A stretch of 34,648 nt of DNA from contig JBMNPN010000019.1 in assembly GCA_050943615.1 (NCBI GenBank), positions 1-34,648 of the forward strand, read 5' to 3'. Shown piece after piece: positions 15,969 through 24,507 of the stretch (the stretch's first letter is position 1; each line of letters starts with the position of its first letter). A program made the translations under genes and the position numbers. The notes below the pieces were generated by a model that saw nothing but the letters and a program-made list of their open reading frames with translations, was not told where the DNA came from and did no database searches. Source of the DNA: CACZQA01 sp050943615. Its GTDB lineage: Bacteria; Actinomycetota; Coriobacteriia; Coriobacteriales; QAMH01.

Positions 15969-16589
15969 ATGGAGAAGGCTTTTACGGCAATTGGAGCATT
16001 CTATAACGAAGAGGGAACTGAGCTCGTCGAGGTGCCTGATGATGAATTGGCCATCTACAAGAAGGTAGATGAGATCATCGCTGGAAACTCGATGGGAAAT
16101 CCGCTATCAGAAGAAAATCTGGCGATTCTCCGCTCGTATCTGCCTGCCATCGGTTCTGATGAACAGAGCCAAGACGACAATGGCAGCCTGCAAGGCAAGG
16201 GCACCGTTACCAAGAAGATCTCCGGTTGCGGAATCGAGGTCGAAGCAACGGGGCTTCTCGACGTCTCAAGCGTGTGGGAACAGGTACACGACCGCAAGCA
16301 ATGGAGTGGCCTGATGAAGGTGAAGCGCCTCGGCGGCGATGCCAAAGTGCTCGAGCTCTCCTTTAGCTTCATGAACGTTTCCATTGGCAAGGGCCCCGAT
16401 GGCAAGTTCGAGATTCTCTACAGCGCAAACCATACGCGTAGTTTTACGGATCCCTATCATATTGCCGACTTTGACAATGGCGGCACGGCCGAAGCGTCTC
16501 GTTTCGACATCTCCAAGCATGTTCAATGGGGCTATTACATGCGTTGTACCTGTGCGGTGCGCACCGATCAGGGGACGCTTCTCGTCTAA
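15969..16589 (+). CDS. Protein of unknown function
   Basis: A 206-residue protein I do not recognise. The start ATG at 15969 has TTGGAG 8 bases upstream and a promoter ending just before it; an in-frame GTG at 15918 lies inside that promoter. There is no signal peptide or membrane segment. The N-terminal third is acidic (EEGTELVEVPDDELAIYKK, later EQSQDDNGS); the rest alternates short hydrophobic strands with polar turns (KKISGCGIEVEATGLL, VLELSFSFMNVSIG, WGYYMRCTCAVRT), suggesting a beta-rich fold. Base composition is less GC-rich than its neighbours, and it follows the AT-rich spacer behind tRNA-Ser, so acquisition by transfer is possible. A stem-loop terminator follows. Confidence 0.7.
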   Translation: MEKAFTAIGAFYNEEGTELVEVPDDELAIYKKVDEIIAGNSMGNPLSEENLAILRSYLPAIGSDEQSQDDNGSLQGKGTVTKKISGCGIEVEATGLLDVSSVWEQVHDRKQWSGLMKVKRLGGDAKVLELSFSFMNVSIGKGPDGKFEILYSANHTRSFTDPYHIADFDNGGTAEASRFDISKHVQWGYYMRCTCAVRTDQGTLLV

Positions 16590-16615
16590 CATTTCCTGCA
16601 ATTCGGATGTTTTTT

Positions 16616-16645
16616 GCGGGCGGCTCAAGGGCCGCCCGCTTGTTG
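16616..16645 (+). terminator. Terminator after the unknown gene
   Basis: GCGGGCGGC pairs with GCCGCCCGC around a 6-base loop, followed by an interrupted T-run (TTGTTGT). Confidence 0.65.
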
Positions 16646-16673
16646 TCTGGTGTCCGCATCAGGTCTTATCTTC

Positions 16674-16679
16674 TATACT
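16674..16679 (+). promoter_or_regulatory. -10 element placing tadA on a leaderless mRNA
   Basis: TATACT at 16674-16679 is followed by 7 bases and then the tadA ATG, so transcription should start at or next to the start codon. No ribosome-binding sequence exists and no convincing -35 is visible. Confidence 0.5.
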
Positions 16680-16686
16680 GTTCGCC

Positions 16687-17151
16687 ATGTCTGTAGAAAA
16701 CGACACACGATTCATGCGGCTTGCCCTCGAGCAAGCCGCGCATGCCGCTGAGCTGGGAGAAGTCCCCATCGGCTCGGTCGTCGCCTATGAGGGCGAGGTC
16801 ATCGCCAGCGGGTACAACCGCCGTGAGATCGACGAGGACCCGGCTGGGCATGCCGAATTCCTCGCCATGAAGGAGGCCTCCCGAAAGCTCGGGCACTGGC
16901 GCCTTTCGGGTTGCACGGTCTATGTGACGCTCGAACCCTGCCTCATGTGCGCGGGCCTCATGCAGCAGTCCCGCATCGACCGTTGCGTCTACGGCGCGTC
17001 CGACCCCAAGGCAGGCGCGCTCGGCACGCTCTATCGCATTAACGAAGACGAGCGCCTCAACCACCGCTTCGAGGTGGAGCCAGGCGTTTTGCAGGAGGAA
17101 TGCGCCGAGATGCTCAAGAGCTTCTTTGCCAAGTTGAGGACGGCGCGATGA
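16687..17151 (+). CDS. tadA: tRNA-specific adenosine deaminase
   Basis: A 154-residue zinc deaminase converting A34 of tRNA-Arg(ACG) to inosine. The catalytic GHAEFLAM (zinc His and proton-shuttling Glu) and PCLMCAG (two zinc Cys) are both present, with the family segments GEVPIGSVV and YGASDPKAGALGTLY. The C-terminal amphipathic helix ends in SFFAKLRTAR. The start codon has a -10 element 7 bases upstream and no Shine-Dalgarno sequence. The stop overlaps the next gene's start (ATGA), so translation of the glycosyltransferase is probably coupled. Confidence 0.95.
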   Translation: MSVENDTRFMRLALEQAAHAAELGEVPIGSVVAYEGEVIASGYNRREIDEDPAGHAEFLAMKEASRKLGHWRLSGCTVYVTLEPCLMCAGLMQQSRIDRCVYGASDPKAGALGTLYRINEDERLNHRFEVEPGVLQEECAEMLKSFFAKLRTAR

Positions 17152-18056
17152 CCACCGAAAACCAGCTTGTGAGCGTCATCATCCCGTTCTACAACGCGCG
17201 CGCCACCATCGAGCGCATGCTGACCGCGATCGTGGAGCAGACCTACAAGAACCTCGAGATCATCTGCGTCGACGATGGAAGCGAGGACGACGGCGCCAAG
17301 CTCGTCGAGGACTTTGCCGAACGGGACGGGCGCGTGCGCCTCATTCGCAAGCAGAACACCGGCGTCTCCAACACCAGGAACGTCGGCCTTGCCGCGGCAA
17401 ATGGCGAGTGGATCTACTTTGCCGATGCCGACGACTGGATCGTCGGCAATGCCATCGAGACCTTTGTGAAGCACGCGACCTTATCTGGAAGCGAGCTTGC
17501 CATCTCCGATTTCTACCGCGTGTCAAAGGGCATGGTCGCCCACAAGCACGGGCCCGCGACCGGGGCGTTCCCGATGCAGCAGTTCTTGCGCTATATGGGG
17601 CGTCGACCTGCGGACCACTACTATGCCTCGCTCTGGAACAAGCTCTTCAAGCACTCCATCCTCGAGGAACAGGGGCTGTGCTTCGACTCTTCCATCCGCT
17701 TTGGCGAAGACCACGTCTTCATCCTCAACTACCTGCGCCACGTGGAGCGCGTCGTCCTCATCGACCAGCCGCTCTACTACTACATCGACAACCAGGGAAG
17801 CCTCATCCACCGCGGGCTCAATCCCGTTGGCATCGCCAAGATGAAATGGGATACCTACCGTCCCTACCGCCAGCTCTGCAAGGATTCGGGGCTGTTCCCA
17901 GGTGCGCGCGGCGCCCTGCGCGTCAGCAAGTTCATCGTCATGCCGGCGATGGACCACTTCGTCGACCAGGGTGACGAGCCGATCGACACGCGCTATATAT
18001 TCGACATGATCAAGGGAAAGCTTCCCTTTGGGGAGGGAAACGACGATGCCTCGTGA
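17148..18056 (+). CDS. Family 2 glycosyltransferase (EpsJ-like)
   Basis: A 302-residue cytosolic glycosyltransferase with a GT-A fold. Motifs: VSVIIPFYNARATIERML at the N-terminus, YKNLEIICVDDGSEDDG, NTGVSNTRNVGL and the DXD-type YFADADDWI near residues 87-95. The C-terminal half contains ASLWNKLFKHSILEE and FGEDHVFILNYL, common in exopolysaccharide transferases. There is no membrane helix. The donor and acceptor cannot be inferred. It starts by ATGA overlap with tadA, with GAGGAC about 8 bases upstream, and its 3' end overlaps the nth start by 11 bp. Confidence 0.92.
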   Translation: MTTENQLVSVIIPFYNARATIERMLTAIVEQTYKNLEIICVDDGSEDDGAKLVEDFAERDGRVRLIRKQNTGVSNTRNVGLAAANGEWIYFADADDWIVGNAIETFVKHATLSGSELAISDFYRVSKGMVAHKHGPATGAFPMQQFLRYMGRRPADHYYASLWNKLFKHSILEEQGLCFDSSIRFGEDHVFILNYLRHVERVVLIDQPLYYYIDNQGSLIHRGLNPVGIAKMKWDTYRPYRQLCKDSGLFPGARGALRVSKFIVMPAMDHFVDQGDEPIDTRYIFDMIKGKLPFGEGNDDAS

Positions 18057-18696
18057 GGCAAAAGCAAAGAAGCGCGAGCGGGCCATCGAGGTGTGCCGCC
18101 GCATGGACGAGCTCTATCCGCAAGCGCAGCCCGCGCTGCACTTCAACAGCCCCTTCGAGTGCGTGATCGCTGTCGCGCTCTCCGCGCAGACGACCGATGC
18201 CGCCGTCAACAAGGTGCTTCCCGAGGTCTTTGGCAAATGGCCGACGCCCGAGGCGATGGCCCAGGCCGACCCCGACGAGCTCGAAGCCGCCATCCACAGC
18301 ATCGGCTTCCACCACAACAAGGCGAGGAACTGCGTGGCCTGCGCCCGCATGATCATGAGCGACTTCGGCGGCGAGGTGCCCCAGACCATGGAGGAGCTGA
18401 CGAGGCTTCCGGGCGTGGGGCGCAAGACGGCAAACATCGTCCTCAACGAGTGCTTTGGCATCGTCGAGGGCATCGCCGTGGACACGCATGTGTTCCGCAT
18501 CGCGCACAAGCTCAAGCTCTCCAACAAGAAGACGCCTGCCGAGACCGAGTCCGACTTGCTCGACCTGCTTCCCAAGGAGCTCTGGCGCACCGTCAACAGC
18601 CAGTGGATCCTGTTCGGGCGCGAATGGTGCATCGCCCGGCGGCCCCGCTGCGGCGAGTGCCCGCTGACCGACATCTGTCCGAGTGCGGGCAAGTAG
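18046..18696 (+). CDS. nth: Endonuclease III (DNA glycosylase/AP lyase)
   Basis: A 216-residue base-excision repair enzyme removing oxidised pyrimidines. The helix-hairpin-helix LPGVGRKTANIVLN carries the catalytic Lys and is followed by VDTHVFRIAHKL with the catalytic Asp. The 4Fe-4S cluster motif is CIARRPRCGECPLTDIC (C-x6-C-x2-C-x5-C). I chose ATG 18046 because GGGAGG is 9 bases upstream; an in-frame TTG at 18028 has no such signal. The gene overlaps the preceding glycosyltransferase by 11 bp. A rare GTG-started rlmH follows after 21 bp. Confidence 0.96.
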   Translation: MPREAKAKKRERAIEVCRRMDELYPQAQPALHFNSPFECVIAVALSAQTTDAAVNKVLPEVFGKWPTPEAMAQADPDELEAAIHSIGFHHNKARNCVACARMIMSDFGGEVPQTMEELTRLPGVGRKTANIVLNECFGIVEGIAVDTHVFRIAHKLKLSNKKTPAETESDLLDLLPKELWRTVNSQWILFGREWCIARRPRCGECPLTDICPSAGK

Positions 18697-18717
18697 CACC
18701 CGTGTGAGGAGCCCCGC

Positions 18718-19185
18718 GTGAAGATCGAGATCGTCGCCGTCGGCAAGCTCAAGGAGCGCTTCTGGAAGGACGCGGTGGCGGAGTACGTCAAGCGTCTTGG
18801 GGGCTATGCCCAGGTGCGCGTCATGGAGGTCGCTGACCGCGACCCCGCCAAGTGCGGTGGGGAGGGAAAGGCGCGTGAGCGCGAAGGCGCAGACATCCTC
18901 AAGGCCTGCGGGCCTGGGCACGTCATCTTGCTTGCCATCGACGGCAAGGAGCGCTCGAGCGAGGGCTTTGCGCACAGGCTCGAGTCCCTCATGAACTCCG
19001 GGAAAAGCGACATCGTCTTCGTGATCGGCGGTTCGACGGGCGTATCCGACGAGGTCAGGAAGCGTGCGGACGAGACGCTCTCCTTCGGTCCCATCACGCT
19101 GCCCCACAACCTCGCGCGTGTCGTCTTGGTCGAGCAGGTGTACCGCGCGTTCAAGATCATGCGCGGCGAGCCCTACCACAAGTAG
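18718..19185 (+). CDS. rlmH: 23S rRNA (pseudouridine1915-N3)-methyltransferase
   Basis: A 155-residue SPOUT methyltransferase acting on helix 69 of 23S rRNA. It begins KIEIVAVGKLKERFW; the cofactor-binding knot includes ILLAIDGKERSSEGFA, FVIGGSTGVSDEVR and the invariant C-terminal HNLARVVLVEQVYRAF and GEPYHK. Length is normal. The start is GTG with GAGGAG 8 bases upstream. It is the last gene in the tadA-GT-nth-rlmH string. I see no clear terminator in the following 140 bp. Confidence 0.97.
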   Translation: MKIEIVAVGKLKERFWKDAVAEYVKRLGGYAQVRVMEVADRDPAKCGGEGKAREREGADILKACGPGHVILLAIDGKERSSEGFAHRLESLMNSGKSDIVFVIGGSTGVSDEVRKRADETLSFGPITLPHNLARVVLVEQVYRAFKIMRGEPYHK

Positions 19186-19290
19186 CGATCTTTACGAGGC
19201 GTCCTCTGGACCCTCGGGTGAAGGCGGAAAAAGAGCGGTGTGAATTCGCCTGGGCGTGTGGGCAAATCGAGAGAGATTCCCTGCTCTGCG

Positions 19291-19319
19291 GGCACATAGG
19301 GGTGCGAGTCTAGTATGAT
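19291..19319 (+). promoter_or_regulatory. Possible promoter of the deacetylase gene
   Basis: TATGAT (19314-19319) with a weak -35 GGCACA (19291-19296), 17-bp spacer. The start codon is only 9 bases beyond the -10, so the leader is at most a few bases; a G-run (GGGGG) lies between. Confidence 0.4.
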
Positions 19320-19328
19320 GGGGGCAGC

Positions 19329-20264
19329 ATGCTACAGGGTACTGACAGACTCAAGCGCATCCTCACGCTGGTGATTCTTGCGCTCTTTGCGGTCCTCGTG
19401 ATCCAGCAGATCTATTTCTCCGTGACCGAGGGCGGCTTGAGCAGTGCCAAAAGCGAGCTCGAATCCGTCAATTCGCAGATTTCGGATGCTCAATCGCAGA
19501 ACGACAATCTCACCAAGCAGCAGAGCGAAAAGCTCATCGAGTACAAGAACGCCCAGGGGCGGCTCTCGCTTTCCGGCGATGGCTCCGGCAAGGTCGCCTA
19601 CCTCACCTTCGACGACGGCCCCAGCAAGACTCTCACCAAGAAGAACCTCGAGGTCCTGACCGAGCACGGCGCCGTTGCCACCTGGTTCTGCCTGGCCGAC
19701 GAGGAGGACTACCCGTATCTCGACCTGAGCCTGTGCAAGGACATCGAGGCGCAGGGCAGCGCGGTCGGCATCCACGACTGGGACCAGAACGATTCGTACG
19801 ACTATTACAAGGGCACGGCCAAGAACTACTTCACGAGCGATTTCAACAAGGCCAAGTCCGCCATCGAGTCTGCGGTCGGGCACGAGATCCATATCATGCG
19901 CTTTGCAGGTGGAAGCCTCTCCATCAAGTCGTGCAGCAGCTCAAACGCCAAGAAAATCCCCAAGATGATGCTCAAGCGCGGGATCCAGTTCGTCGACTGG
20001 AACGTGCTCGCCGGTGACAGCGAGTCCAGCCAGTTCGTGAACGGTTCCACTCCCAAGTCCAAGATCGTAAGCAACGTGCTCTCCGAGGCGCAGAAGTACG
20101 CGAAGACGAATTCGCCCATCTGCGTGCTCATGCACGATAACCCGGGCAAGGAGACGACTACCAAGGCCCTTCCGGAGATCATCGACGGCCTCAAGGAGCT
20201 GGGGTACACCTTCAAGACGCTCGACTTTGACTCTCCCGGCTTCTATCAGTTGGAGATCGGATGA
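19329..20264 (+). CDS. Membrane-anchored NodB-type polysaccharide deacetylase
   Basis: A 311-residue protein: one N-terminal membrane helix (about residues 11-29), an extracellular coiled coil (about 36-78) and a carbohydrate esterase 4 (NodB) domain. TFDDGP (93-98) supplies the catalytic base and a metal Asp; RFAGGS replaces the usual RPPxG or RFPGGS; LMHDNPGK near the end matches the C-terminal His motif. The second metal motif, normally HxxxH, reads HDWDQ (149-153): His149 is kept but the second His is Gln. The enzyme may therefore be weak, altered or inactive. Likely site of action is peptidoglycan or surface glycan outside the membrane. Its stop overlaps the start of the next gene (ATGA), indicating coupled synthesis. 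Confidence 0.85.
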   Translation: MLQGTDRLKRILTLVILALFAVLVIQQIYFSVTEGGLSSAKSELESVNSQISDAQSQNDNLTKQQSEKLIEYKNAQGRLSLSGDGSGKVAYLTFDDGPSKTLTKKNLEVLTEHGAVATWFCLADEEDYPYLDLSLCKDIEAQGSAVGIHDWDQNDSYDYYKGTAKNYFTSDFNKAKSAIESAVGHEIHIMRFAGGSLSIKSCSSSNAKKIPKMMLKRGIQFVDWNVLAGDSESSQFVNGSTPKSKIVSNVLSEAQKYAKTNSPICVLMHDNPGKETTTKALPEIIDGLKELGYTFKTLDFDSPGFYQLEIG

Positions 20265-21040
20265 GCGCAGATTACGACAACAGGCAGAACGGCACGGGCA
20301 GGCGCTCGCAGGGCAACAGGGGGCGTTACGGCCGCACACCCAATTACCATGAGGCGAACAGCGAAAGCTCCTATCGCGCATACCGCGATCAGCAGTGGAA
20401 GAACCGCTACCAGGTGAAAAAGCCTGCTCAGGGCACGTGGTACGAGCGCGAGGGAGCGCGCGGGCGGGGCGGTAACCCCGACTCGACGGACCGCATCGAC
20501 CGCGACCTCGTCGAGCGCGAGCGAAGGGAAGAGCAGCGCCAGTATCGCAGCTCTGAGCGCGGGCAGCGGCAACGTGCGCAGGGGCGCGACCAGCGCATAC
20601 AGTCCGACTACGTGCGCCGGAGTGCGCGTGAGCGGGGCGGCAAGATCAAGGATGACGTGCCCTCTGACTATGCCCGCCAGCAGCTCGAGCGCCATGCGCC
20701 GACGTCGAAGAACTACACGAGCCGTCACTGGGAGCCGCCCGCGGTCGTCACGAAGGCGGCCGAAAGGTCGCCCTTCGCCCCGAACGACCCGCGGCCGCTC
20801 TACATCAGGGTCGCCATCGTTGTGGTCCTGCTCGTCATCTTGATCGTGCGCGGCGCGACGTTTGCCACGGGCTCCGAGCTGTCTTCCGTCAACAGCGACC
20901 TGGACAGCGCCCAGCAGCAGCTTGAGCAGCTGAATACCTCAAACTCCGAGATGCAGTCGCAGCTGGATTCCTGGCAGACGACTATCGACACCTACAACAA
21001 CGAATCTTCCTCGAGCTCTTCTTCCTCGAACTCGTCCTAG
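20261..21040 (+). CDS. Arg-rich single-pass membrane protein with extracellular coiled coil
   Basis: A 259-residue protein of unknown function. Residues 1-175 are hydrophilic and unusually rich in Arg, Gln and Glu (for example RRSQGNRGRYGR, ERERREEQRQYRSSERGQRQR in shorter pieces), probably disordered and cytoplasmic. A single membrane helix (about 181-199) follows, then a short coiled coil (SSVNSDLDSAQQQLEQLN) and a Ser/Asn tail. The layout helix-then-coiled-coil mirrors that of the deacetylase encoded just before it, with similar wording after the helix (SSAKSELESVNSQISDAQ), so the two may pair. The ATG overlaps the deacetylase stop. The stop codon overlaps the mfd stop on the other strand. 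Confidence 0.75.
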   Translation: MSADYDNRQNGTGRRSQGNRGRYGRTPNYHEANSESSYRAYRDQQWKNRYQVKKPAQGTWYEREGARGRGGNPDSTDRIDRDLVERERREEQRQYRSSERGQRQRAQGRDQRIQSDYVRRSARERGGKIKDDVPSDYARQQLERHAPTSKNYTSRHWEPPAVVTKAAERSPFAPNDPRPLYIRVAIVVVLLVILIVRGATFATGSELSSVNSDLDSAQQQLEQLNTSNSEMQSQLDSWQTTIDTYNNESSSSSSSSNSS

Positions 21041-24000
21041 CGGTTCTCCTCGGCCACCTTTGCCAGCGCTTCCACGGCCTCGAGCGCGATTTCGAGGGGG
21101 TCTCCCTCTTTGCCGAGTGGCACCGTGTACTTCTCCGATTTCGCAAAGTAGAGGGCGCGCAGACGCTCCATCGTCTGCTTTGCCTCGGTGTTCTTGGAGA
21201 GCGCCGCCTTCAGGCGGTTGGGCACGGGCTCGATGACGACCTTGCCGCCCTTTTGCAGGATGCTCGTGACGCCGCAGTCTGCCGCGAGCGCCTTGATGCG
21301 GGCGCGGGTGCACATGTTGGCGGCTGGTTCGGGAAGCTCGCCGTAACCCTGCTCCATCTGAGAGCGGACGCGCTCCACGTCCTCGGTGGTGACCGCGGCG
21401 GCGAGTCGCCGGTAGAACAGCACGCGCTCGTCTGCGGCGGGCATGTACTCTTCCGGGATGAAGAAATTGGCGGCCAGATCGACGCGCACGTCCTCGTGCG
21501 CGATGGCGTCCTCCCCGCGGGCGTCGCTCACCGCCTGCGCGAGCATCGAGGCGAACAGGTCGAAGCCGACGGCACTCATGTTGCCGCTCTGCTCGGCGCC
21601 TAACAGCGTGCCGGCGCCGCGGATCTCCAGGTCCTTCATCGCGACTTTCATGCCGCTTCCCAGGTCCGTGAACTCCCCGATGGCCTGCAGGCGCTCGGTC
21701 GCCTCTTGGGTGAGCGGCTTGTTCTTGGGGAACAGGAAGTACGCGTAGGCCTGGTTGACCGATCGGCCGACGCGCCCTTTGAGCTGGTAGAGCTGGGCCA
21801 GGCCGAGGCGCTGGGAGTCCTCGATGATGAGCGTGTTGGTGTGCGGGTTGTCGATGCCGCTTTCTACGATGGTCGTGGCGATGAGCACGTCGAGCTCGCC
21901 GGCGGAGAACTGCTCCATCACGGCCTCGACCTGCCGGGCGCTCATCTGTCCGTGGGCGACGCCGATGCGCGCTTCGGGGGCGGCCTGCTGCACGCGGGCG
22001 AGGGCGTCGTCGATGGTGCGCACGCGGTTGCTGACGTAGTAGGTCTGCCCGCCGCGCTCCATCTCGCGGCGGATGGCCCCGCTCACGATGTCCTCGTCCC
22101 ATTCGCCCACATGCACCTTCACGGGACGGCGGTTGGGCGGCGGCGTCGTGATCAGCGACATGTCGCGGACGCCGGAAAGCGACATCTGCAGGGTGCGGGG
22201 GATCGGGGTCGCCGAGAGCGTGAGGACGTCGACGGACTCGCGCATGTTCTTGAGCTGCTCCTTGTGCCCGACGCCGAACCGCTGCTCCTCGTCGATGATG
22301 ACCAGGCCGAGGTTCTTGGGGTTGACGTCGCGGCTCAGCAGCCGGTGCGTGCCGACGAGCACGTCGACGCTGCCCTCGGCAAAGCCCTTGAGCGCTCCCT
22401 TCTGCTCTTTGGCGCTCCTGAAGCGGCTGAGCACCTCGACCTTGATGCCGAAGGGGGAGAAGCGGTCGCTGAAGGTGTCGTAGTGCTGCTGGGCCAGGAT
22501 GGTCGTCGGGCACAAGATCATGACCTGCCGCTGGTTGCTGACCGCCTTGAACGCGGCGCGCAGGGCGACCTCGGTCTTGCCGAACCCGACATCGCCGCAG
22601 ATGAGGCGGTCCATGGGCTTGTCGGATTCCATGTCGGCCTTGACGTCGGCGATTGCCGAGAGCTGGTCAGGCGTCTCCTCGTAGGGAAAGATCTGCTCCA
22701 TCTCCTCTTGCCACACCGTGTCCTCGCCGTAGGCAAAGCCCTTGACGGATGAACGGCGCGCATAGAGGTCCACCAGGTCGAAGGCGAGTTTCTTTGCCGA
22801 CTTGCGCGCTTTCTTGACCGTGCGCGCCCAGTCGGCGGAGTTGAGCTTGGTGAGGCGCGGGTTGGAGCCGTCGGGGCCGACGTAGCGGGTCACGCGGTCG
22901 ATGCGCTCGACGGGCACGTAGAGCTTGTCGTCTTCGGCGTACTCGAGCAGCAGGTAGGCGCGCTCCTTACCGACAAAGTCGCGCTTGACGAGGCCTTTGA
23001 ACAGCGCGATGCCGTGCTTTTCGTGCACGACGTAGTCGCCGGGCTGGAAGGGGAAGGTGATTTCCGTGATGTCGACGTGCTTTGCCTGGGGCCTGCCGGT
23101 CCCGCGGCGGGTGAGGTCGCCGAGCGAGAGGAGCGCGAGGTGCGCGTCGGGGATGATGAAGCCGCTCGGGACGTCGATGTCGGTGATGTTGAGGTGCTCG
23201 TCGTCGAGTTTCGCGTCATCGCCGTCGAGCGCCTCGGTGAAGGCGATCGAGTTGTCCGTGAACTCGAGCTTCACATCGGCGCGTGCGTGGCGGTCGGGAA
23301 CGGAGAACAGCGTCGTCGTCCCGCCGCCCACGAGGTTTCTGACGAGCGGGTAGAGGCGCTCGTGGTGGCCGGCGAGCGTCGGGCGCTCGATGGCGAGGTC
23401 GGCGTCGACCTTGCCGCCGGCGCGCATGATGGAGAGCAGGGTGAGGCGCTGCTGCGAGCCGAAGTCCATCTTTGCCGGCGCGCTGAAGTAGGCTTCGAGT
23501 TTCTCGGCGTTGATGCGGGCCTCTCCGGCGAGCTGGAGTAGCTCGTCGTAGCGCCGGGTCGCGTCGTCGAACAGCGAGCGCGGCTCGCACAGCACGATGA
23601 GCGCATCGCTCGAGACATGCGAAATCGGCTGGTCGAGGCTGCTGTAGAGGTAGGGGGCATAATACCCCATGCGGTTGAAGGGCGTCCCGTCCTCGAGGTG
23701 CTGCATCTCCTCTACGACTTGCTCGTCACTTGCGAGCGCGGCGGCAAGCTCCTTTTTCGCGCGGGCGATGCCGGACTTGCTCACCTCGAATTCGCGGGCG
23801 GGCCAGATTTCCGCATGCTCGACCTCGCCGATGGTCTGTCCGGTGCTCGCGACGACCGTGCGCAGCCCGTCGACCTCGTCGCCGAAAAACTCGACGCGTA
23901 CCGGGGCGCTCGTCCCGGCGCCGAAGATGTCGACGGTGTCGCCCGCCACGCTGAAGGTGCCCGGGCCGTCGAGCTCGTCGAGGCGCTGGTAGCCGCGCTT

Positions 24001-24501
24001 GACCAGGGCGTCTGTCAGGTCCTCGTACTCGAGAAGCTCGCCGGTCGCGCCGTCGGCCACGCACTCGTCGCGCTGGATGACGAGCGGGGAGAAGGGGCGA
24101 CTTGAGGCGGAGGCCATCTTGCGCATGCAGGCACGCGCCGAGGCGACCACGATGAGCGGGCGGCCCAGCGAAAGCTCTCCGAGCGCGCGAGTGCGGGCGC
24201 CGATGACGGCAAGGTCGGGCTTCTTGTCCTGCCAGGGCAGGTCCACGCGCTCGGGAAAGAGCAGCACGCGGGAGCGGCCGAGGTAGGCGGCGAGCGCGCG
24301 GGCAAAGCGCTCGGCGGCTTCCTGTCCGCTCACGATGACGAGCATGGGGCGGGGATTTCGCGCGAAAAGCGACGCGACCAAAAACGGGCGCACCGAGGCA
24401 ACGAGCCCGATCGAGCTGTCGTCTCCCGCCTCGAGGTTCTTGAGCGCGGGTCTGAGCGTGGGACTCGAGAAGAGTCGGTGTTGAAGTTTGTCTATAAGCA
24501 T
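21037..24501 (-). CDS. mfd: Transcription-repair coupling factor
   Basis: A 1154-residue DNA translocase that removes stalled RNA polymerase and recruits UvrA. The N-terminal UvrB-like part is followed by the polymerase-interaction domain (FPFQPGDYVVHEKHGIALFKG, then LLLEYAEDDKLYVPVERID), the helicase core with Walker A ICGDVGFGKTEVALRAA, Walker B in VIIDEEQRFG, motif III LTLSATPIPRTL, and the translocation (TRG) region. Full length. The open frame continues to 24648, but the family start MLIDKLQHRLF is at 24501; a -10 (TATCCT) lies 6 bases upstream and no ribosome-binding site is present, suggesting leaderless translation. The 3' end overlaps the plus-strand gene by the 4 bases CTAG. Confidence 0.97.
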   Translation of the reverse strand: MLIDKLQHRLFSSPTLRPALKNLEAGDDSSIGLVASVRPFLVASLFARNPRPMLVIVSGQEAAERFARALAAYLGRSRVLLFPERVDLPWQDKKPDLAVIGARTRALGELSLGRPLIVVASARACMRKMASASSRPFSPLVIQRDECVADGATGELLEYEDLTDALVKRGYQRLDELDGPGTFSVAGDTVDIFGAGTSAPVRVEFFGDEVDGLRTVVASTGQTIGEVEHAEIWPAREFEVSKSGIARAKKELAAALASDEQVVEEMQHLEDGTPFNRMGYYAPYLYSSLDQPISHVSSDALIVLCEPRSLFDDATRRYDELLQLAGEARINAEKLEAYFSAPAKMDFGSQQRLTLLSIMRAGGKVDADLAIERPTLAGHHERLYPLVRNLVGGGTTTLFSVPDRHARADVKLEFTDNSIAFTEALDGDDAKLDDEHLNITDIDVPSGFIIPDAHLALLSLGDLTRRGTGRPQAKHVDITEITFPFQPGDYVVHEKHGIALFKGLVKRDFVGKERAYLLLEYAEDDKLYVPVERIDRVTRYVGPDGSNPRLTKLNSADWARTVKKARKSAKKLAFDLVDLYARRSSVKGFAYGEDTVWQEEMEQIFPYEETPDQLSAIADVKADMESDKPMDRLICGDVGFGKTEVALRAAFKAVSNQRQVMILCPTTILAQQHYDTFSDRFSPFGIKVEVLSRFRSAKEQKGALKGFAEGSVDVLVGTHRLLSRDVNPKNLGLVIIDEEQRFGVGHKEQLKNMRESVDVLTLSATPIPRTLQMSLSGVRDMSLITTPPPNRRPVKVHVGEWDEDIVSGAIRREMERGGQTYYVSNRVRTIDDALARVQQAAPEARIGVAHGQMSARQVEAVMEQFSAGELDVLIATTIVESGIDNPHTNTLIIEDSQRLGLAQLYQLKGRVGRSVNQAYAYFLFPKNKPLTQEATERLQAIGEFTDLGSGMKVAMKDLEIRGAGTLLGAEQSGNMSAVGFDLFASMLAQAVSDARGEDAIAHEDVRVDLAANFFIPEEYMPAADERVLFYRRLAAAVTTEDVERVRSQMEQGYGELPEPAANMCTRARIKALAADCGVTSILQKGGKVVIEPVPNRLKAALSKNTEAKQTMERLRALYFAKSEKYTVPLGKEGDPLEIALEAVEALAKVAEENR

Positions 24502-24507
24502 GCAGAT

